A stretch of DNA of 64,000 bases. Origin: Flavobacterium azizsancarii. Lineage in GTDB: Bacteria > Bacteroidota > Bacteroidia > Flavobacteriales > Flavobacteriaceae. The translations under genes were made by a program, and so were the position numbers. The stretch lies in NCBI RefSeq assembly GCF_027980145.1, contig NZ_JAMZNK010000022.1, forward strand, positions 1 to 64,000. Direction: 5' to 3'. Shown here one piece after another: positions 44,993 to 54,290 of the stretch; position 1 is the first letter of the stretch; every line of letters begins with the position of its first letter. Under the pieces are notes generated by a model, which ran no database searches, was not told where the DNA came from, and saw only the letters and a list, made by a program, of their open reading frames with translations.

Positions 44993-45733
44993 CTACTCCT
45001 GTTGATTTCGATTTGCCAAAGCCACTTTTACGGTTTGATAATTCTTATTTACTTTAGTAATCACTTTTTCCCTAAACGAAAGTTCTAATTCTCCATCGAC
45101 CTGATTGAGGAGATCATTTGGATTGATCCTGATTTTTGATTTTGGCTTAACTGAATTTTCAGCTACTACAGTTTTTTCTGCCGTTTCTAATAATTGCTCT
45201 GCTGTTTCTTTTTTAGAAGTTTCAGCAACTGAAGTTTTACTATTGATTGTTTGTTTTTCCTGATTGTTTTTGATGATGATTGAAGACTCCGCTATTTGAT
45301 TTGATTCATTTTTTATGGTTTTATTTAGTTTTACATTACGATTCTTTTCTTCTTTTGCTGGATTGGATATTGGCGCTTTTTCTGAAATTGCAACTTCTGT
45401 TTTATCAGAATCGATTACATCTAAAACTGGTTTTGCAACAGTATCTTTTTTTACTTGCTGTTCTATTACAACATTATTTTTTGGTGTTTCAACGATACTT
45501 TTCTTCTGATTAAAAAAGAATGTGCCAACTAATAGAAACCCAACGATACTTGCTGCGACATATAGCCATCTTTTTTTCGAAGCTTGTAGTGAGCGAAGTC
45601 GAACTATAGGCTTTGTTTTTTCTTCAGCAACGCTTAGCATTGCGTCTAATCGATCCCAGGCCTTATCACTTGGCTCGATAGTACGTTGATTTAGTTTTTC
45701 ACGGAAATCCTTTTCAAAATTATTCGGTTCCAT
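44993..45733 (-). CDS. Membrane anti-sigma-factor-like protein
   Basis: This protein of 246 residues has a short cytoplasmic N-terminal part (MEPNNFEKDFREKLNQR, SDKAWDRLDAML), one membrane helix at about 54-72 (WLYVAASIVGFLLVGTFFF), and a periplasmic region rich in E, K, S and T. The topology and the 14-base overlap with the sigma-factor gene fit an anti-sigma factor. It lacks a recognisable zinc-binding anti-sigma motif. Confidence 0.75.
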   Translation of the reverse strand: MEPNNFEKDFREKLNQRTIEPSDKAWDRLDAMLSVAEEKTKPIVRLRSLQASKKRWLYVAASIVGFLLVGTFFFNQKKSIVETPKNNVVIEQQVKKDTVAKPVLDVIDSDKTEVAISEKAPISNPAKEEKNRNVKLNKTIKNESNQIAESSIIIKNNQEKQTINSKTSVAETSKKETAEQLLETAEKTVVAENSVKPKSKIRINPNDLLNQVDGELELSFREKVITKVNKNYQTVKVALANRNQQE

Positions 45734-46280
45734 ATTCTTGTTTTTTTAATGCATTAATCTGTGTTTGCAGCATTTTTCTTGCGTGCGATAATTGCGACTT
45801 CGATGTTCCCTCATTGATTCCTAACATCTTTGCAATCTCATTGTGTTTGTATCCTTCTATAGCATATAAATTGAAAACCATTTTATAACCGTCCGGCAAG
45901 GCATCTATTAAAAACTGAATTTGATCTATTGAAAACTGATTGTCAATTGCATTAAAGCTTTCTTCGATATAAATTTCATCTTCGGTAAATATTATTTTTT
46001 TCTGAACTCTTAAATACGAAATACACTCGTTCACCATAATTCTTCGAATCCAGCCTTCGAAACTTCCTTTGTGTTCAAATTTATTTAAGTTGGTAAACAC
46101 TTTCATAAAAGCCGTAATCATTACATCTTCTGCCAATTGAATGTCTTTTATATACTGTCGACAAACACTAAGCATTTTCGAAGAAAACCGACTGTATATC
46201 TGCTGTTGTGCTTGTCGATTATTGTCGACAGCCAACTTTATAATTTCGGTTTCTTCTTGATGTAAACGGATAATTTTCAT
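45720..46280 (-). CDS. ECF-family RNA polymerase sigma factor
   Basis: This sigma-70 family extracytoplasmic-function factor has 186 residues. Region 2 is at about 20-90 (QQQIYSRFSSKMLSVCRQYI, AEDVMITAFMKVFTNLNKF, with FEGWIRRIMVNECISYLR at its end). Region 4 is at about 125-182 (LPDGYKMVFNLYAIEGYKHN, EIAKMLGINEGTSKSQLSHA). It is the first gene of a cluster with an anti-sigma-like gene and probably controls envelope genes, including the nearby barrel protein. Autoregulation is likely but no promoter motif is clear. Confidence 0.93.
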   Translation of the reverse strand: MKIIRLHQEETEIIKLAVDNNRQAQQQIYSRFSSKMLSVCRQYIKDIQLAEDVMITAFMKVFTNLNKFEHKGSFEGWIRRIMVNECISYLRVQKKIIFTEDEIYIEESFNAIDNQFSIDQIQFLIDALPDGYKMVFNLYAIEGYKHNEIAKMLGINEGTSKSQLSHARKMLQTQINALKKQEYGTE

Positions 46281-46511
46281 TAATAAGCCTTTGGTTTTTG
46301 GTTTAGTAACAGTCTTCTATTAGCATAGACGAGTGAAGTTATAAAATGGTTGCACGGAGAGGAAAAAAAAATCAATAAAAAAATACACATTCCAAAACAA
46401 CAGGAACAAACAGCTGATTTACAACAAACTGAAACCGATTATTAAATTAAAAAAAAATCTAATTATCTTTTTTTTGGGCAAGATAATCTAAACCAGTCCC
46501 AATCGAAAACA
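46281..46511. other. Spacer between the sigma factor and DUF2207 genes
   Basis: With the terminator that follows, the gene-free stretch is about 310 bases. It is AT-rich and has no open frame of note. It should hold the sigma-operon promoter, but I see no convincing TAnnTTTG/TTTG pair. Confidence 0.4.
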
Positions 46512-46549
46512 AAAAAACCCTGCACTATTTTAAATACTGCAAGGTTTTC
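46512..46549 (-). terminator. Terminator of the LemA-DUF2207 operon
   Basis: AAAACC-c-TGCA and TGCA-a-GGTTTT pair around an AT-rich loop. On the minus strand the stem runs into TTTTTTT. It lies about 43 bases beyond the DUF2207 stop. Confidence 0.65.
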
Positions 46550-46591
46550 TTTGATAATGATATTTTAAAAACAACTGGTGACTGGCACATT

Positions 46592-48511
46592 TTACCAACC
46601 GCCGCCGCCGCCGCCTCCACCTCCACCTCCGGAGCTTCCGCCACCTGAACTTCCGCTGCTCCAGCTTCCACTGCTTCCGCTGGAACTACTGGATGAAGAA
46701 CGTGATGATGCAGGAGGATTAGGGTTAACTGCCGCGCTGTTGACAGAATTTCCAAAACCGGACAAGAACATTGCTGGCTGTCTATAGAATGTATCATCGC
46801 CCTGATACCAAGCAGGATCGTATTTGGCCAATTCTAAAACTTCTTCAAATTGTTTTCCCCACTCTATCTCGACTCCTAATGCAATCGCATACGGAAATAA
46901 TTTCTCGAATAATTGAGGCGTCAGTTCAGGAGGATTTAACATGTTCATTCGGTCTTTTTCTGCCGTTTGCAGATAGAGCTTAAATCCTTCCAATCTATGT
47001 AATGCCTCTGCGCCTTTTTCTGTATACTTTCCTAAAGTTTTTACATAAATTATATACATAAGAAAAACAACTCCAATAGCAATCATATGTACCGCGCTTA
47101 AAAAAGAAATCGAAGCAAAAAAGATAAATAATACCGCAGGTAAAATAAAGAAAGCCAAAATACCTCTCAAAACAAGCTGGCCAACGCCTATGTCTTTTTT
47201 TGTAAACCAATAAGTTAATCCCGAAACTGCAACGATCAATCCTGCATAAAATGGATAATTATAATATCCATTATTGTTAGAAAGCAACTGATAAGTAAGT
47301 CCTGCAATCAAAAAAACAGCAAAACCAATCCATTTTTTTCGGGTATTATTTTGATAATAGTCTTCTAAATTTATTTGTTTGTTTATTGTTTTAAGCCATT
47401 TAGAATATGCTTTTTCGAAAATCTTATAATTAGAGTCGGTTACTTTTATTTTATCTTTTTTTGTAAAACCGCTTATTATATCTGATTCTTCTATACTCAG
47501 AGCACTTGATTGCCTGTTTAAAACTTCTATCTCATAGGTATGTTTGTTTGTAAAAATACCATTTTCTGTGGTTGACAAAATTCTAATCGCACCTTTTACT
47601 GAAGCATTTATAAATGATGCCATATAGGTTTTATCAAGTATTTTTCTGTGATATACATATCCTATAATCGCAGGAGACCAATCAAAAGGCGGCATAAATT
47701 CAGGCATCACTGCTTTTTTAGCGGGATCTTTGCCGTATTTCTTCCAACTAAAAAAGAAGAAAAGTGCCATTCCTATTCCGTAAATACCGGTCCACAAATT
47801 TGTTTTTATTTGTTTATAAAAAGAAGCTGATTCCTGAAGAAAAGTAGGCGGATCAACAATTCCTTTAGCAAACGATGCCGCAACTGTCAATCCTTCATTT
47901 GCACTAAGCTGTACAGTTCCAAAACTGGCAACAGTATGATCATCATTTAAGGAACCAATGCAATTTGATTCTGTCGATCCTGACAATCCCGTATAACAAT
48001 GGAAATTCTCGAATTTATTATTTTCTGATGGAAGTGAAATCTCGCAAGTTGCTTTATCGATCGGCAAATTCCAGCCATTTCCTGTTACATTCCAATACAA
48101 CTCATCATATTGATCGAAATATCCAATCTGAAATGGAGCGGTATAACTAATTTCATAATCATATATACCACTTTGTAATTCAAGATCTTTGTTTCCTATA
48201 TAAATTTTCCAGTCGCCTGATTCTTCTTTTGTAAAATACGACTCAGTCTTTCCATCTTTTTTTACGGAATTTATAGTGTATTGCACATCAATCTCATGAC
48301 CATCTTTATCTTTTCTGGTCAATGGTAAAATTCTTAAAAGTCCGTGTCTAAAAATATTGCCTTCGGCATATATAGAGATTTTTTCGACAACATTAATATG
48401 ACCTGATTTTTCGATTTTAATTTTAACATCAAAATTCAAAATTCTTTCCTGGGCTTGGGCCTGATAGAAGAATATAGAAAATAAAACGAAGAATATTTTT
48501 CTTAACAACAT
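46592..48511 (-). CDS. DUF2207 membrane protein with Gly/Ser-rich tail
   Basis: This membrane protein has a signal peptide (MLLRKIFFVLFSIFFYQAQA), an N-terminal extracytoplasmic DUF2207 domain (about 20-240), a membrane helix, a cytoplasmic part, and two or three more helices. The C-terminal tail is made of Ser and Gly and ends in eleven Gly and a Trp. I chose the ATG at 48511 because it starts the signal peptide and leaves a 13-base gap to LemA. The longer frame from 48562 would put 17 polar residues in front and overlap lemA. It is cotranscribed with LemA, a common pairing. Function unknown. Confidence 0.85.
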   Translation of the reverse strand: MLLRKIFFVLFSIFFYQAQAQERILNFDVKIKIEKSGHINVVEKISIYAEGNIFRHGLLRILPLTRKDKDGHEIDVQYTINSVKKDGKTESYFTKEESGDWKIYIGNKDLELQSGIYDYEISYTAPFQIGYFDQYDELYWNVTGNGWNLPIDKATCEISLPSENNKFENFHCYTGLSGSTESNCIGSLNDDHTVASFGTVQLSANEGLTVAASFAKGIVDPPTFLQESASFYKQIKTNLWTGIYGIGMALFFFFSWKKYGKDPAKKAVMPEFMPPFDWSPAIIGYVYHRKILDKTYMASFINASVKGAIRILSTTENGIFTNKHTYEIEVLNRQSSALSIEESDIISGFTKKDKIKVTDSNYKIFEKAYSKWLKTINKQINLEDYYQNNTRKKWIGFAVFLIAGLTYQLLSNNNGYYNYPFYAGLIVAVSGLTYWFTKKDIGVGQLVLRGILAFFILPAVLFIFFASISFLSAVHMIAIGVVFLMYIIYVKTLGKYTEKGAEALHRLEGFKLYLQTAEKDRMNMLNPPELTPQLFEKLFPYAIALGVEIEWGKQFEEVLELAKYDPAWYQGDDTFYRQPAMFLSGFGNSVNSAAVNPNPPASSRSSSSSSSGSSGSWSSGSSGGGSSGGGGGGGGGGGW

Positions 48512-48524
48512 ATTATAATACAAT

Positions 48525-49079
48525 TTAAAACTGAACTTTTGGGGTTTCTCTCTGTTTTTCATCTTCTAATTCAAGGAAGTTTTTCTTAGGAAAACCAAAA
48601 GAATTAGCAACAATATTACCGGGAAATGATTCTACCGCAATATTATAATCTCTAACTGTTGCATTATAATATCGTTTTGATCTTTCTACTTCAGTTTCTA
48701 TTTCGCTTAGTTCTTCCTGCAAACTCAGAAAATTTGTATTGGCTTTTAGATCAGGATAATTTTCTGCCAATGCAAAAATAGTTCCCACGGCATTCCCTAA
48801 TTTTTTGTCTAATTGTAATTTTTCATCTTCACTGCCAGCATTCAAAGCCTGATTACGAAGATTTACAATATTAGCAAGTGTTTCTTTTTCGTGCGTTAAG
48901 TATCCTTTTACGGTTTCGACAAGATTAGGAATTAAATCAAATCGTTTTTTTAGAATAACATCTATTCCGCTTAATGCTTCTTCGAGCATATTGCGTTTAG
49001 AAACAAAACTATTATAGAGCACTATCAGGTAAATACCTATAATGACAACAATTGAAAGTATTACGAGTAAAATAATCAT
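48525..49079 (-). CDS. LemA-family protein
   Basis: This 184-residue protein has one N-terminal membrane helix (about 2-22, IILLVILSIVVIIGIYLIV) and a helical cytoplasmic or periplasmic domain with the family motif YNSFVSKRNMLEEALSGIDV and LKKRFDLIPNLVETVKGY, and later VAESFPGN-like FPGNIVANSFGF. LemA proteins are of unknown biochemical role and often pair with DUF2207 or TPM-domain proteins, as here. Confidence 0.94.
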   Translation of the reverse strand: MIILLVILSIVVIIGIYLIVLYNSFVSKRNMLEEALSGIDVILKKRFDLIPNLVETVKGYLTHEKETLANIVNLRNQALNAGSEDEKLQLDKKLGNAVGTIFALAENYPDLKANTNFLSLQEELSEIETEVERSKRYYNATVRDYNIAVESFPGNIVANSFGFPKKNFLELEDEKQRETPKVQF

Positions 49080-49139
49080 ATTTCATTATTAAATTAGAAT
49101 CGAATTTAACAATAAAAATATTAAAAATTGATTGTGGAA

Positions 49140-50117
49140 TTATTTTTTTCTTTCTATAACGTAGTTGACCATCAAAATAAGGGCATCTTTAAATTCAGAA
49201 TCAGGAAAATTCCTTAATAAAGAAAGCGCTTCTTGTTGAAATTCAACCATTTTGTTTTCGGCGTAAGTCAGACCATTATTATTTTTTACAAAAGCAATTA
49301 CTTCTTTGACACGTTTTTTGTCTTTATTGTGGTTCTTTATGGAGTTTATCAACCACTTTTTTTCTTGCGGAGTACAAGTATTTAAGACATGAATCAAAGG
49401 CAGCGTCATTTTTTGCTCCTTAATATCTATTCCGGTTGGTTTGCCTATAGCTTCTTCGCTATAATCGAATAAGTCATCTTTGATTTGAAAAGCCATTCCG
49501 ATAAGTTCACCAAACATTCTCATGTTTTCTACCTGAATATCATCTTCGATTACTGATTTTGCTCCAAGAGCACAACAAGCTGCAATAAGTGTAGCTGTTT
49601 TTTTTCGGATAATTTCATAATAAACATCCTCGGTAATATCTAGTCTTCGGGCTTTTTCTATTTGAAGTAATTCTCCTTCACTCATTTCGCGAACAGCAAC
49701 TGAGATAATTCGGAGTAAATCGAAGTCACCATTATCTATAGAAAGCAATAATCCTTTAGACAATAAATAATCTCCCACTAAAACGGCAATTTTATTTTTC
49801 CAAAGTGCATTAATAGAGAAAAAACCGCGACGGCGATTACTGTCATCTACAACATCATCATGTACTAAAGTTGCTGTATGAATAAGCTCAATTACGGATG
49901 CTCCTCTATATGTTCTCTCATTTACAATACCTCCGGAAACCATTTTTGCTGTCAAAAAAACAAACATAGGACGCATTTGTTTTCCTTTTCGGTTTACTAT
50001 ATAATAAGTGATACGGTTCAGTAAAGCCACCTTAGAAGTCATCGATTCATGGAACTTTTTTTCAAAAAGTTCCATCTCGTGAAAGATAGGCTGTTTTATT
50101 TGAGAGGTAATATTCAT
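49140..50117 (-). CDS. Polyprenyl (octaprenyl-type) diphosphate synthase
   Basis: This cytosolic trans-prenyltransferase extends farnesyl diphosphate with isopentenyl diphosphate, most likely for the menaquinone side chain. It has the first Asp-rich motif DDVVD (D87, D88, D91) with the basic RRR after it, and the second DDLFD (D214, D215, D218). The GKQMRP motif is at 45-50. It has 325 residues, usual for IspB-like enzymes. Chain length cannot be told from sequence by eye. It is 60 bases upstream of the LemA gene and could be the first gene of that transcript. Confidence 0.93.
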   Translation of the reverse strand: MNITSQIKQPIFHEMELFEKKFHESMTSKVALLNRITYYIVNRKGKQMRPMFVFLTAKMVSGGIVNERTYRGASVIELIHTATLVHDDVVDDSNRRRGFFSINALWKNKIAVLVGDYLLSKGLLLSIDNGDFDLLRIISVAVREMSEGELLQIEKARRLDITEDVYYEIIRKKTATLIAACCALGAKSVIEDDIQVENMRMFGELIGMAFQIKDDLFDYSEEAIGKPTGIDIKEQKMTLPLIHVLNTCTPQEKKWLINSIKNHNKDKKRVKEVIAFVKNNNGLTYAENKMVEFQQEALSLLRNFPDSEFKDALILMVNYVIERKK

Positions 50118-50279
50118 TTCGATCCCAAATATACTATTTTAAATAAAAAAACGTTGTGTATTTTAAGTTAGTATAACAATAATTTAGTACTAATTAAAAA
50201 AAACTCTACCAGGATCATTTTTTTTAAAGCCTAATTTGAATTCATTATTTAAAAAGTAAAACTACGTAAACAATTTACT

Positions 50280-51140
50280 ATGAAAACAAAATTTTTATTT
50301 ATTGGACCATTAGCCGCTTTATCCTTTTTTATTAGCTGTAACTCTGATGAGAAAACAAACGAGGTAAAAACTACGGCAATCTCGAACGACGAAATTGTTG
50401 CTACTTCTAAAATTGATGCCTCGATTGAAGATATAACCAATATTGCCGACGATCAATTTAATGTTCAACAAAACAGCACTGCTAAATCTGGCGGAACTAT
50501 AAAAAGTTTTCTTCCGGCTTGTGCCAAAATTACAACGGTCCTAACAAATAATACATGGACAAAAACTGTTGATTTTGGCGCTGAAGGCTGCACGCTTGAC
50601 AATGGAAACATCATTAAAGGAAAAATGATTCTTTCATTTGCAAATGATCTCTCTGCTTCCAGCCAGACTATCAGCTATACTTTTGAAGGATTTTATCATA
50701 ATGGCAAAAAACTTCAGGGAAATAAAAGTATTGTTCGAACTATAAAAACAACTAATCTATTTGCAACGGCACATCCGGTTTCGGCTGCAACTATAGATAT
50801 GACTATTACTTTTGATGACGGAAAAGTGTACACTAGAAAAGGTGCTTTGGTAAAAGAGACGGTTCCCGGCTACGATACCTGGCTTAATTGGGAAGACAAC
50901 GCTTATTTAGTTACCGGAACCGGATCGACTACTTTCCCAAACGGAGATGTTCTTTCAACTGAAATTACAACACCACTGGAATTTGAAGCCTCCTGCAAAA
51001 AACCATTTGCTGTAAAAGGAGTCGTTTCTGTAACTAAAAATGGAGCTACTGCTGTTATTGATTACGGAGATGGCAATTGTGATACGCTTGCAAAAATAAC
51101 AAAGGATGGGACAACTACAGAAATTGAACTGAAAAAATAA
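50280..51140 (+). CDS. Lipoprotein of unknown function
   Basis: This exported lipoprotein of 286 residues has a signal peptide ending FFISC with C20 as the lipidated residue. The mature part has three further Cys (in ACAKIT, EGCTLD and EASCKKP, with NCDTL near the end) and beta-rich repeats of the type GKVYTRKGALV. A pair of similar motifs, IIKGKMILSF and FAVKGVVSVTK, suggests a two-part beta fold. I do not recognise the family. It is convergent with rlmN across a bidirectional terminator. Confidence 0.7.
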   Translation: MKTKFLFIGPLAALSFFISCNSDEKTNEVKTTAISNDEIVATSKIDASIEDITNIADDQFNVQQNSTAKSGGTIKSFLPACAKITTVLTNNTWTKTVDFGAEGCTLDNGNIIKGKMILSFANDLSASSQTISYTFEGFYHNGKKLQGNKSIVRTIKTTNLFATAHPVSAATIDMTITFDDGKVYTRKGALVKETVPGYDTWLNWEDNAYLVTGTGSTTFPNGDVLSTEITTPLEFEASCKKPFAVKGVVSVTKNGATAVIDYGDGNCDTLAKITKDGTTTEIELKK

Positions 51141-51158
51141 ATATCCTTTTTGCCCAAA

Positions 51159-51204
51159 AAAAAGCATTAAAAGCAAGAACCAGTCTCGTTTTTAATGCTT
51201 TTTT
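51159..51204. terminator. Bidirectional terminator between the lipoprotein gene and rlmN
   Basis: AAAAAGCATTAAAA (51159-51172) pairs with TTTTTAATGCTTTTTT (51189-51204), with A-run and T-run on the outer sides. Confidence 0.75.
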
Positions 51205-51224
51205 GTTGATATCTAAATACTAAT

Positions 51225-52268
51225 TTATCCTTCTTTATTCGCTAATTGCCCGCAAGCAGCATCAATATCTTTACCTCGGCTACGACGTACTTTAACTACT
51301 ACTCCAATGTTTTCCAATGCTTTTATATAAGCCATAATAGACTCTTCTGAAGCTTGCTGGAATTCTCCGTCATCAATTGGGTTATATTCAATTAAATTTA
51401 CTTTGCATGGTACATATTTACAGAATTTAACCAAAGCGTCTATTGAAGCCTTATCGTCGTTGATTCCTTTCCAGACTACATATTCGTATGAAATTTTATT
51501 CTTCGTTTTTCTGTACCAATATTCTAATGACTCTCGTAAATCTGCCAACGGAAAGTTTTTACTAAAAGGCATGATACGCGCACGAATTTCATCTATGGCT
51601 GAATGTAAAGAAACTGCCAATTTGAATTTGACATCATCATCGGCCATTTTTTTAATCATTTTGGGTATTCCTGAAGTCGATACCATAATACGTTTTGGCG
51701 ACATCCCCAAACCTTCAGGCGATGTAATCATATCAATGGCTTTAATTACATTGTTATAATTCATTAAAGGCTCTCCCATTCCCATAAAAACAATGTTCGA
51801 AAGCGGATGATTGTGGTACAAGCGACTTTCTTTATCGATTGCAATAACCTGATCGTAGATTTCTCCCGGTTCCAGATTTCGCATTCTTTTTAAACGTGAG
51901 GTAGCACAAAAATTACAATCTAAACTACAACCTACCTGACTTGAAACGCAAGCTGTTGTTCTGGTATCTGTGGGAATCAAAACAGATTCTACCACTAAAC
52001 CATCGTGCAGCCTAACTGCGTTTTTTACTGTACCATCACTGCTGCGTTGCATTGTATCAACCTTTATATGATTGATTACAAAATTATCTTCGAGCATAGA
52101 ACGAGTTGATTTGGCAACATTTGTCATATCCTCAAAACTATGTGCTCCCTTGCTCCATAACCATTCATAGACTTGATTGCCACGAAAAGCTTTGTCATTA
52201 TTTTCGACAAAAAAATCGCGTAACTGATCTTTTGATAAGGCTCGTATGTCTTTTTTCTCAATTTGCAT
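51225..52268 (-). CDS. rlmN: Dual-specificity RNA methyltransferase RlmN
   Basis: This radical-SAM enzyme methylates C2 of A2503 in 23S rRNA and A37 in some tRNAs. The [4Fe-4S] motif CSLDCNFC is C114, C118 and C121, and the C-terminal catalytic Cys is C339 in DAACGQL. Other blocks are IVFMGMGEPLMNY and RIMVSTSGIPKMI. It has 347 residues. It is a single gene. Confidence 0.97.
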   Translation of the reverse strand: MQIEKKDIRALSKDQLRDFFVENNDKAFRGNQVYEWLWSKGAHSFEDMTNVAKSTRSMLEDNFVINHIKVDTMQRSSDGTVKNAVRLHDGLVVESVLIPTDTRTTACVSSQVGCSLDCNFCATSRLKRMRNLEPGEIYDQVIAIDKESRLYHNHPLSNIVFMGMGEPLMNYNNVIKAIDMITSPEGLGMSPKRIMVSTSGIPKMIKKMADDDVKFKLAVSLHSAIDEIRARIMPFSKNFPLADLRESLEYWYRKTKNKISYEYVVWKGINDDKASIDALVKFCKYVPCKVNLIEYNPIDDGEFQQASEESIMAYIKALENIGVVVKVRRSRGKDIDAACGQLANKEG

Positions 52269-52679
52269 AGTGCAAAGTTAATCACTTTTGTCATTTTTTT
52301 TGACTTTTAGATGCTTTCTTAATCAAACCAATAAAATTTTGAAAGACTAATTAATTTTTTAAATGCGAATTGAATCTTAAAAAACGATCCAAAAATGCTT
52401 CTCTGCACCAAAAACAAAAAACAAGGCAGTTAATTATTAAACAAAAGAAGAATTAACTATCAAAACAAATATTTAAAGTAATACATTTACCACAAAATTA
52501 TCCAACCACAAATTACTCCTCATTTTTGTATAAAAATCATCAACATGATTTTTATCATTCCATTTTCAATGTTTGCACAATAAATTTGATATCAGAAATC
52601 AAATTCAAATTATGATTCTATAAAAACTATTGAATTATAAACTTCTTCATTCATCTGATTAACCTATTACAATATCAAA
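52269..52679. other. 411-base spacer with two dyads, no gene
   Basis: This is very AT-rich DNA upstream of the first YceI gene. Two palindromes stand out. The first is ATAAAAATCAT/ATGATTTTTAT at 52530-52555 with a CAAC loop. The second is AATTTGAT/ATCAAATT at 52583-52605. Either could be an operator for the YceI gene that starts at 52680. No open frame of interest is seen. Confidence 0.45.
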
Positions 52680-53273
52680 ATGAGAGCAATTAAATCAATT
52701 TTATTGACGGTGATTTTTACAACATTTTCACTACACACACAAGCACAAAGAAATTATACTGTAGCAAAATCAACTTTTGAAGTTTCGGGAACTTCAAACA
52801 TACACGACTGGGTAATGAAATCTACAGAAGGTAGCGGAACAGCAAACCTGACAGCTAATGATTCTAAACTAATTAATATAAACGGTCTGACTATTACGCT
52901 ATTAGCAGAAAGCATAAAAAGCAGCAAAACAAGTATGGATGATGTAGCCTATGTTACAATGGAAACTAAAACATACAAAAATATCAAGTACGTTTTAAAA
53001 TCTGCTTCTAAATTAAATGAAACAACCTGGAACATAACAGGAACTTATACTATTGCAGGAACAAGCAAAGAATACAAAACTCAGGTTAATGTAATTGCCA
53101 GTAATGGAAATTTTATCCTTAAAGGATCTAACCAAATAACTTTTGCTGATTTTGGAATGTCTACTCCAACAGCAGCTCTTGGAGTTGTCAGAGCCGGAAA
53201 AGAACTAACTGTAATTTTCAACATTACTTTAAATGATCCTGCCAAAAATGATAATAATTTAGTTATTAAATAG
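52680..53273 (+). CDS. YceI-family exported protein (paralog 1)
   Basis: This periplasmic beta-barrel protein is of the YceI family, lipocalin-like proteins that bind isoprenoid lipids. A signal peptide spans residues 1-22 (ends THTQAQ or HTQAQ). The mature part begins RNYTVAKSTFEVSGTSNIHDW, closely matching its paralog at 53716 (RNYTLDSKSTFSVSGTSTLHDW), and both share FADFGMS(T/K)PTA. It has its own terminator at 53388 and is not in the operon of the second copy. It has 197 residues. Confidence 0.88.
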   Translation: MRAIKSILLTVIFTTFSLHTQAQRNYTVAKSTFEVSGTSNIHDWVMKSTEGSGTANLTANDSKLININGLTITLLAESIKSSKTSMDDVAYVTMETKTYKNIKYVLKSASKLNETTWNITGTYTIAGTSKEYKTQVNVIASNGNFILKGSNQITFADFGMSTPTAALGVVRAGKELTVIFNITLNDPAKNDNNLVIK

Positions 53274-53387
53274 TATTTAAATACTTCAATCATTTATTCT
53301 AAATATTGAACTTAATCCCCTCATAAAAACAGAAAACTACTATATCTTATTTATAGTAAAAGCTACATAAGGAACAGGTATTTTATT

Positions 53388-53430
53388 AAAAGCAGAAAAA
53401 TTATAGCAATAATTTTTCTGCTTTTTTTTT
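53388..53430 (+). terminator. Terminator of YceI paralog 1
   Basis: AAAAGCAGAAAAATTAT pairs with ATAATTTTTCTGCTTTT around AGCA, followed by T-run. It separates the first YceI gene from the operon that follows. Confidence 0.85.
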
Positions 53431-53715
53431 GACTAAAAAGTTCCGAAAATCTGTAATTATTCAAAAATGATTCTACTCTGTTTAAAAACTATTCTAAGTT
53501 TTTAACCTTTTTAAGCAGTTTATCAAAAATGCAAACGATGTAGTTAGATAATACAATTTTAATAAAAATTTAACAATGACTTATATCATAATATTCTCTT
53601 AATGATCCCTCTAAATTTGATACAAGTTAATAAGGTAAACAATTAGTACTAACTTAAAATTGACTTAAGATTTTATAATTTTTTTTAAACAAACATGACA
53701 AAAAACAACAGCATT

Positions 53716-54285
53716 ATGAAAACGACAAGAATAAAACTATTGGCATTAGTGGTTTCTTTTTTAGGAATAACTTCAATTGCAACTGCACAAAGAAATTACA
53801 CATTAGATAGTAAATCTACATTTTCAGTTTCAGGTACATCAACATTACATGATTGGGAAATGAAATCAAGTTCAGCAACAGGAACTGCAAACCTGACAAT
53901 CACAAACTTTAAACTAACTGAGATAGAATCGCTATCTATAACTCTTTTAGCAGAAAGTATTAAAAGCGAGAAAAAAAGCATGGACAAAGTAGCGTATGAA
54001 ACTTTAAAAACCGACAAGAATAAAAGCATTAAATATGTTCTTAAATCTGCCGAAAAAGTAAACGAAACTACTTGGGAACTAACCGGGACTTATACAATTG
54101 CCGGAGTCAGCAAAGTACTTAAAACGACTGTAAAAACAACTGTAACAAAAGAAGGTCTGAACATACAGGGAACAAACAAAATCACTTTTACTGATTTTGG
54201 GATGAAATCTCCAACCGCAATGTTAGGCACCATCAAAACAGGTCAGGATTTGACTTTAAAATTTAATTTAAACTTTAATATATAA
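53716..54285 (+). CDS. YceI-family exported protein (paralog 2)
   Basis: This second YceI-like protein, about 189 residues, has a signal peptide at 1-25 (MKTTRIKLLALVVSFLGITS and ending ATAQ). I chose the ATG at 53716 as it begins the signal peptide; an in-frame ATG at 53695 would add MTKNNSI. The mature part has the YceI core with IKYVLKSAEKVNETTWELTG and TFTDFGMKSPTAML-type blocks. It is the first gene of a tight operon with a barrel gene (6-base gap) and a third YceI-like gene. The 422-base spacer upstream, between 53274 and 53715, holds only the terminator and AT-rich DNA. Confidence 0.87.
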   Translation: MKTTRIKLLALVVSFLGITSIATAQRNYTLDSKSTFSVSGTSTLHDWEMKSSSATGTANLTITNFKLTEIESLSITLLAESIKSEKKSMDKVAYETLKTDKNKSIKYVLKSAEKVNETTWELTGTYTIAGVSKVLKTTVKTTVTKEGLNIQGTNKITFTDFGMKSPTAMLGTIKTGQDLTLKFNLNFNI

Positions 54286-54290
54286 TTATC

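Noticed and set aside
46578..46787. Plus-strand open frame with poly-proline
   Set aside because: It is the antisense of the Gly/Ser-rich tail of the DUF2207 gene and has no independent support.
48512..48562. Upstream start of the DUF2207 gene at 48562
   Set aside because: It would put 17 polar residues before the signal peptide and overlap lemA by 38 bases; the ATG at 48511 begins the signal peptide.
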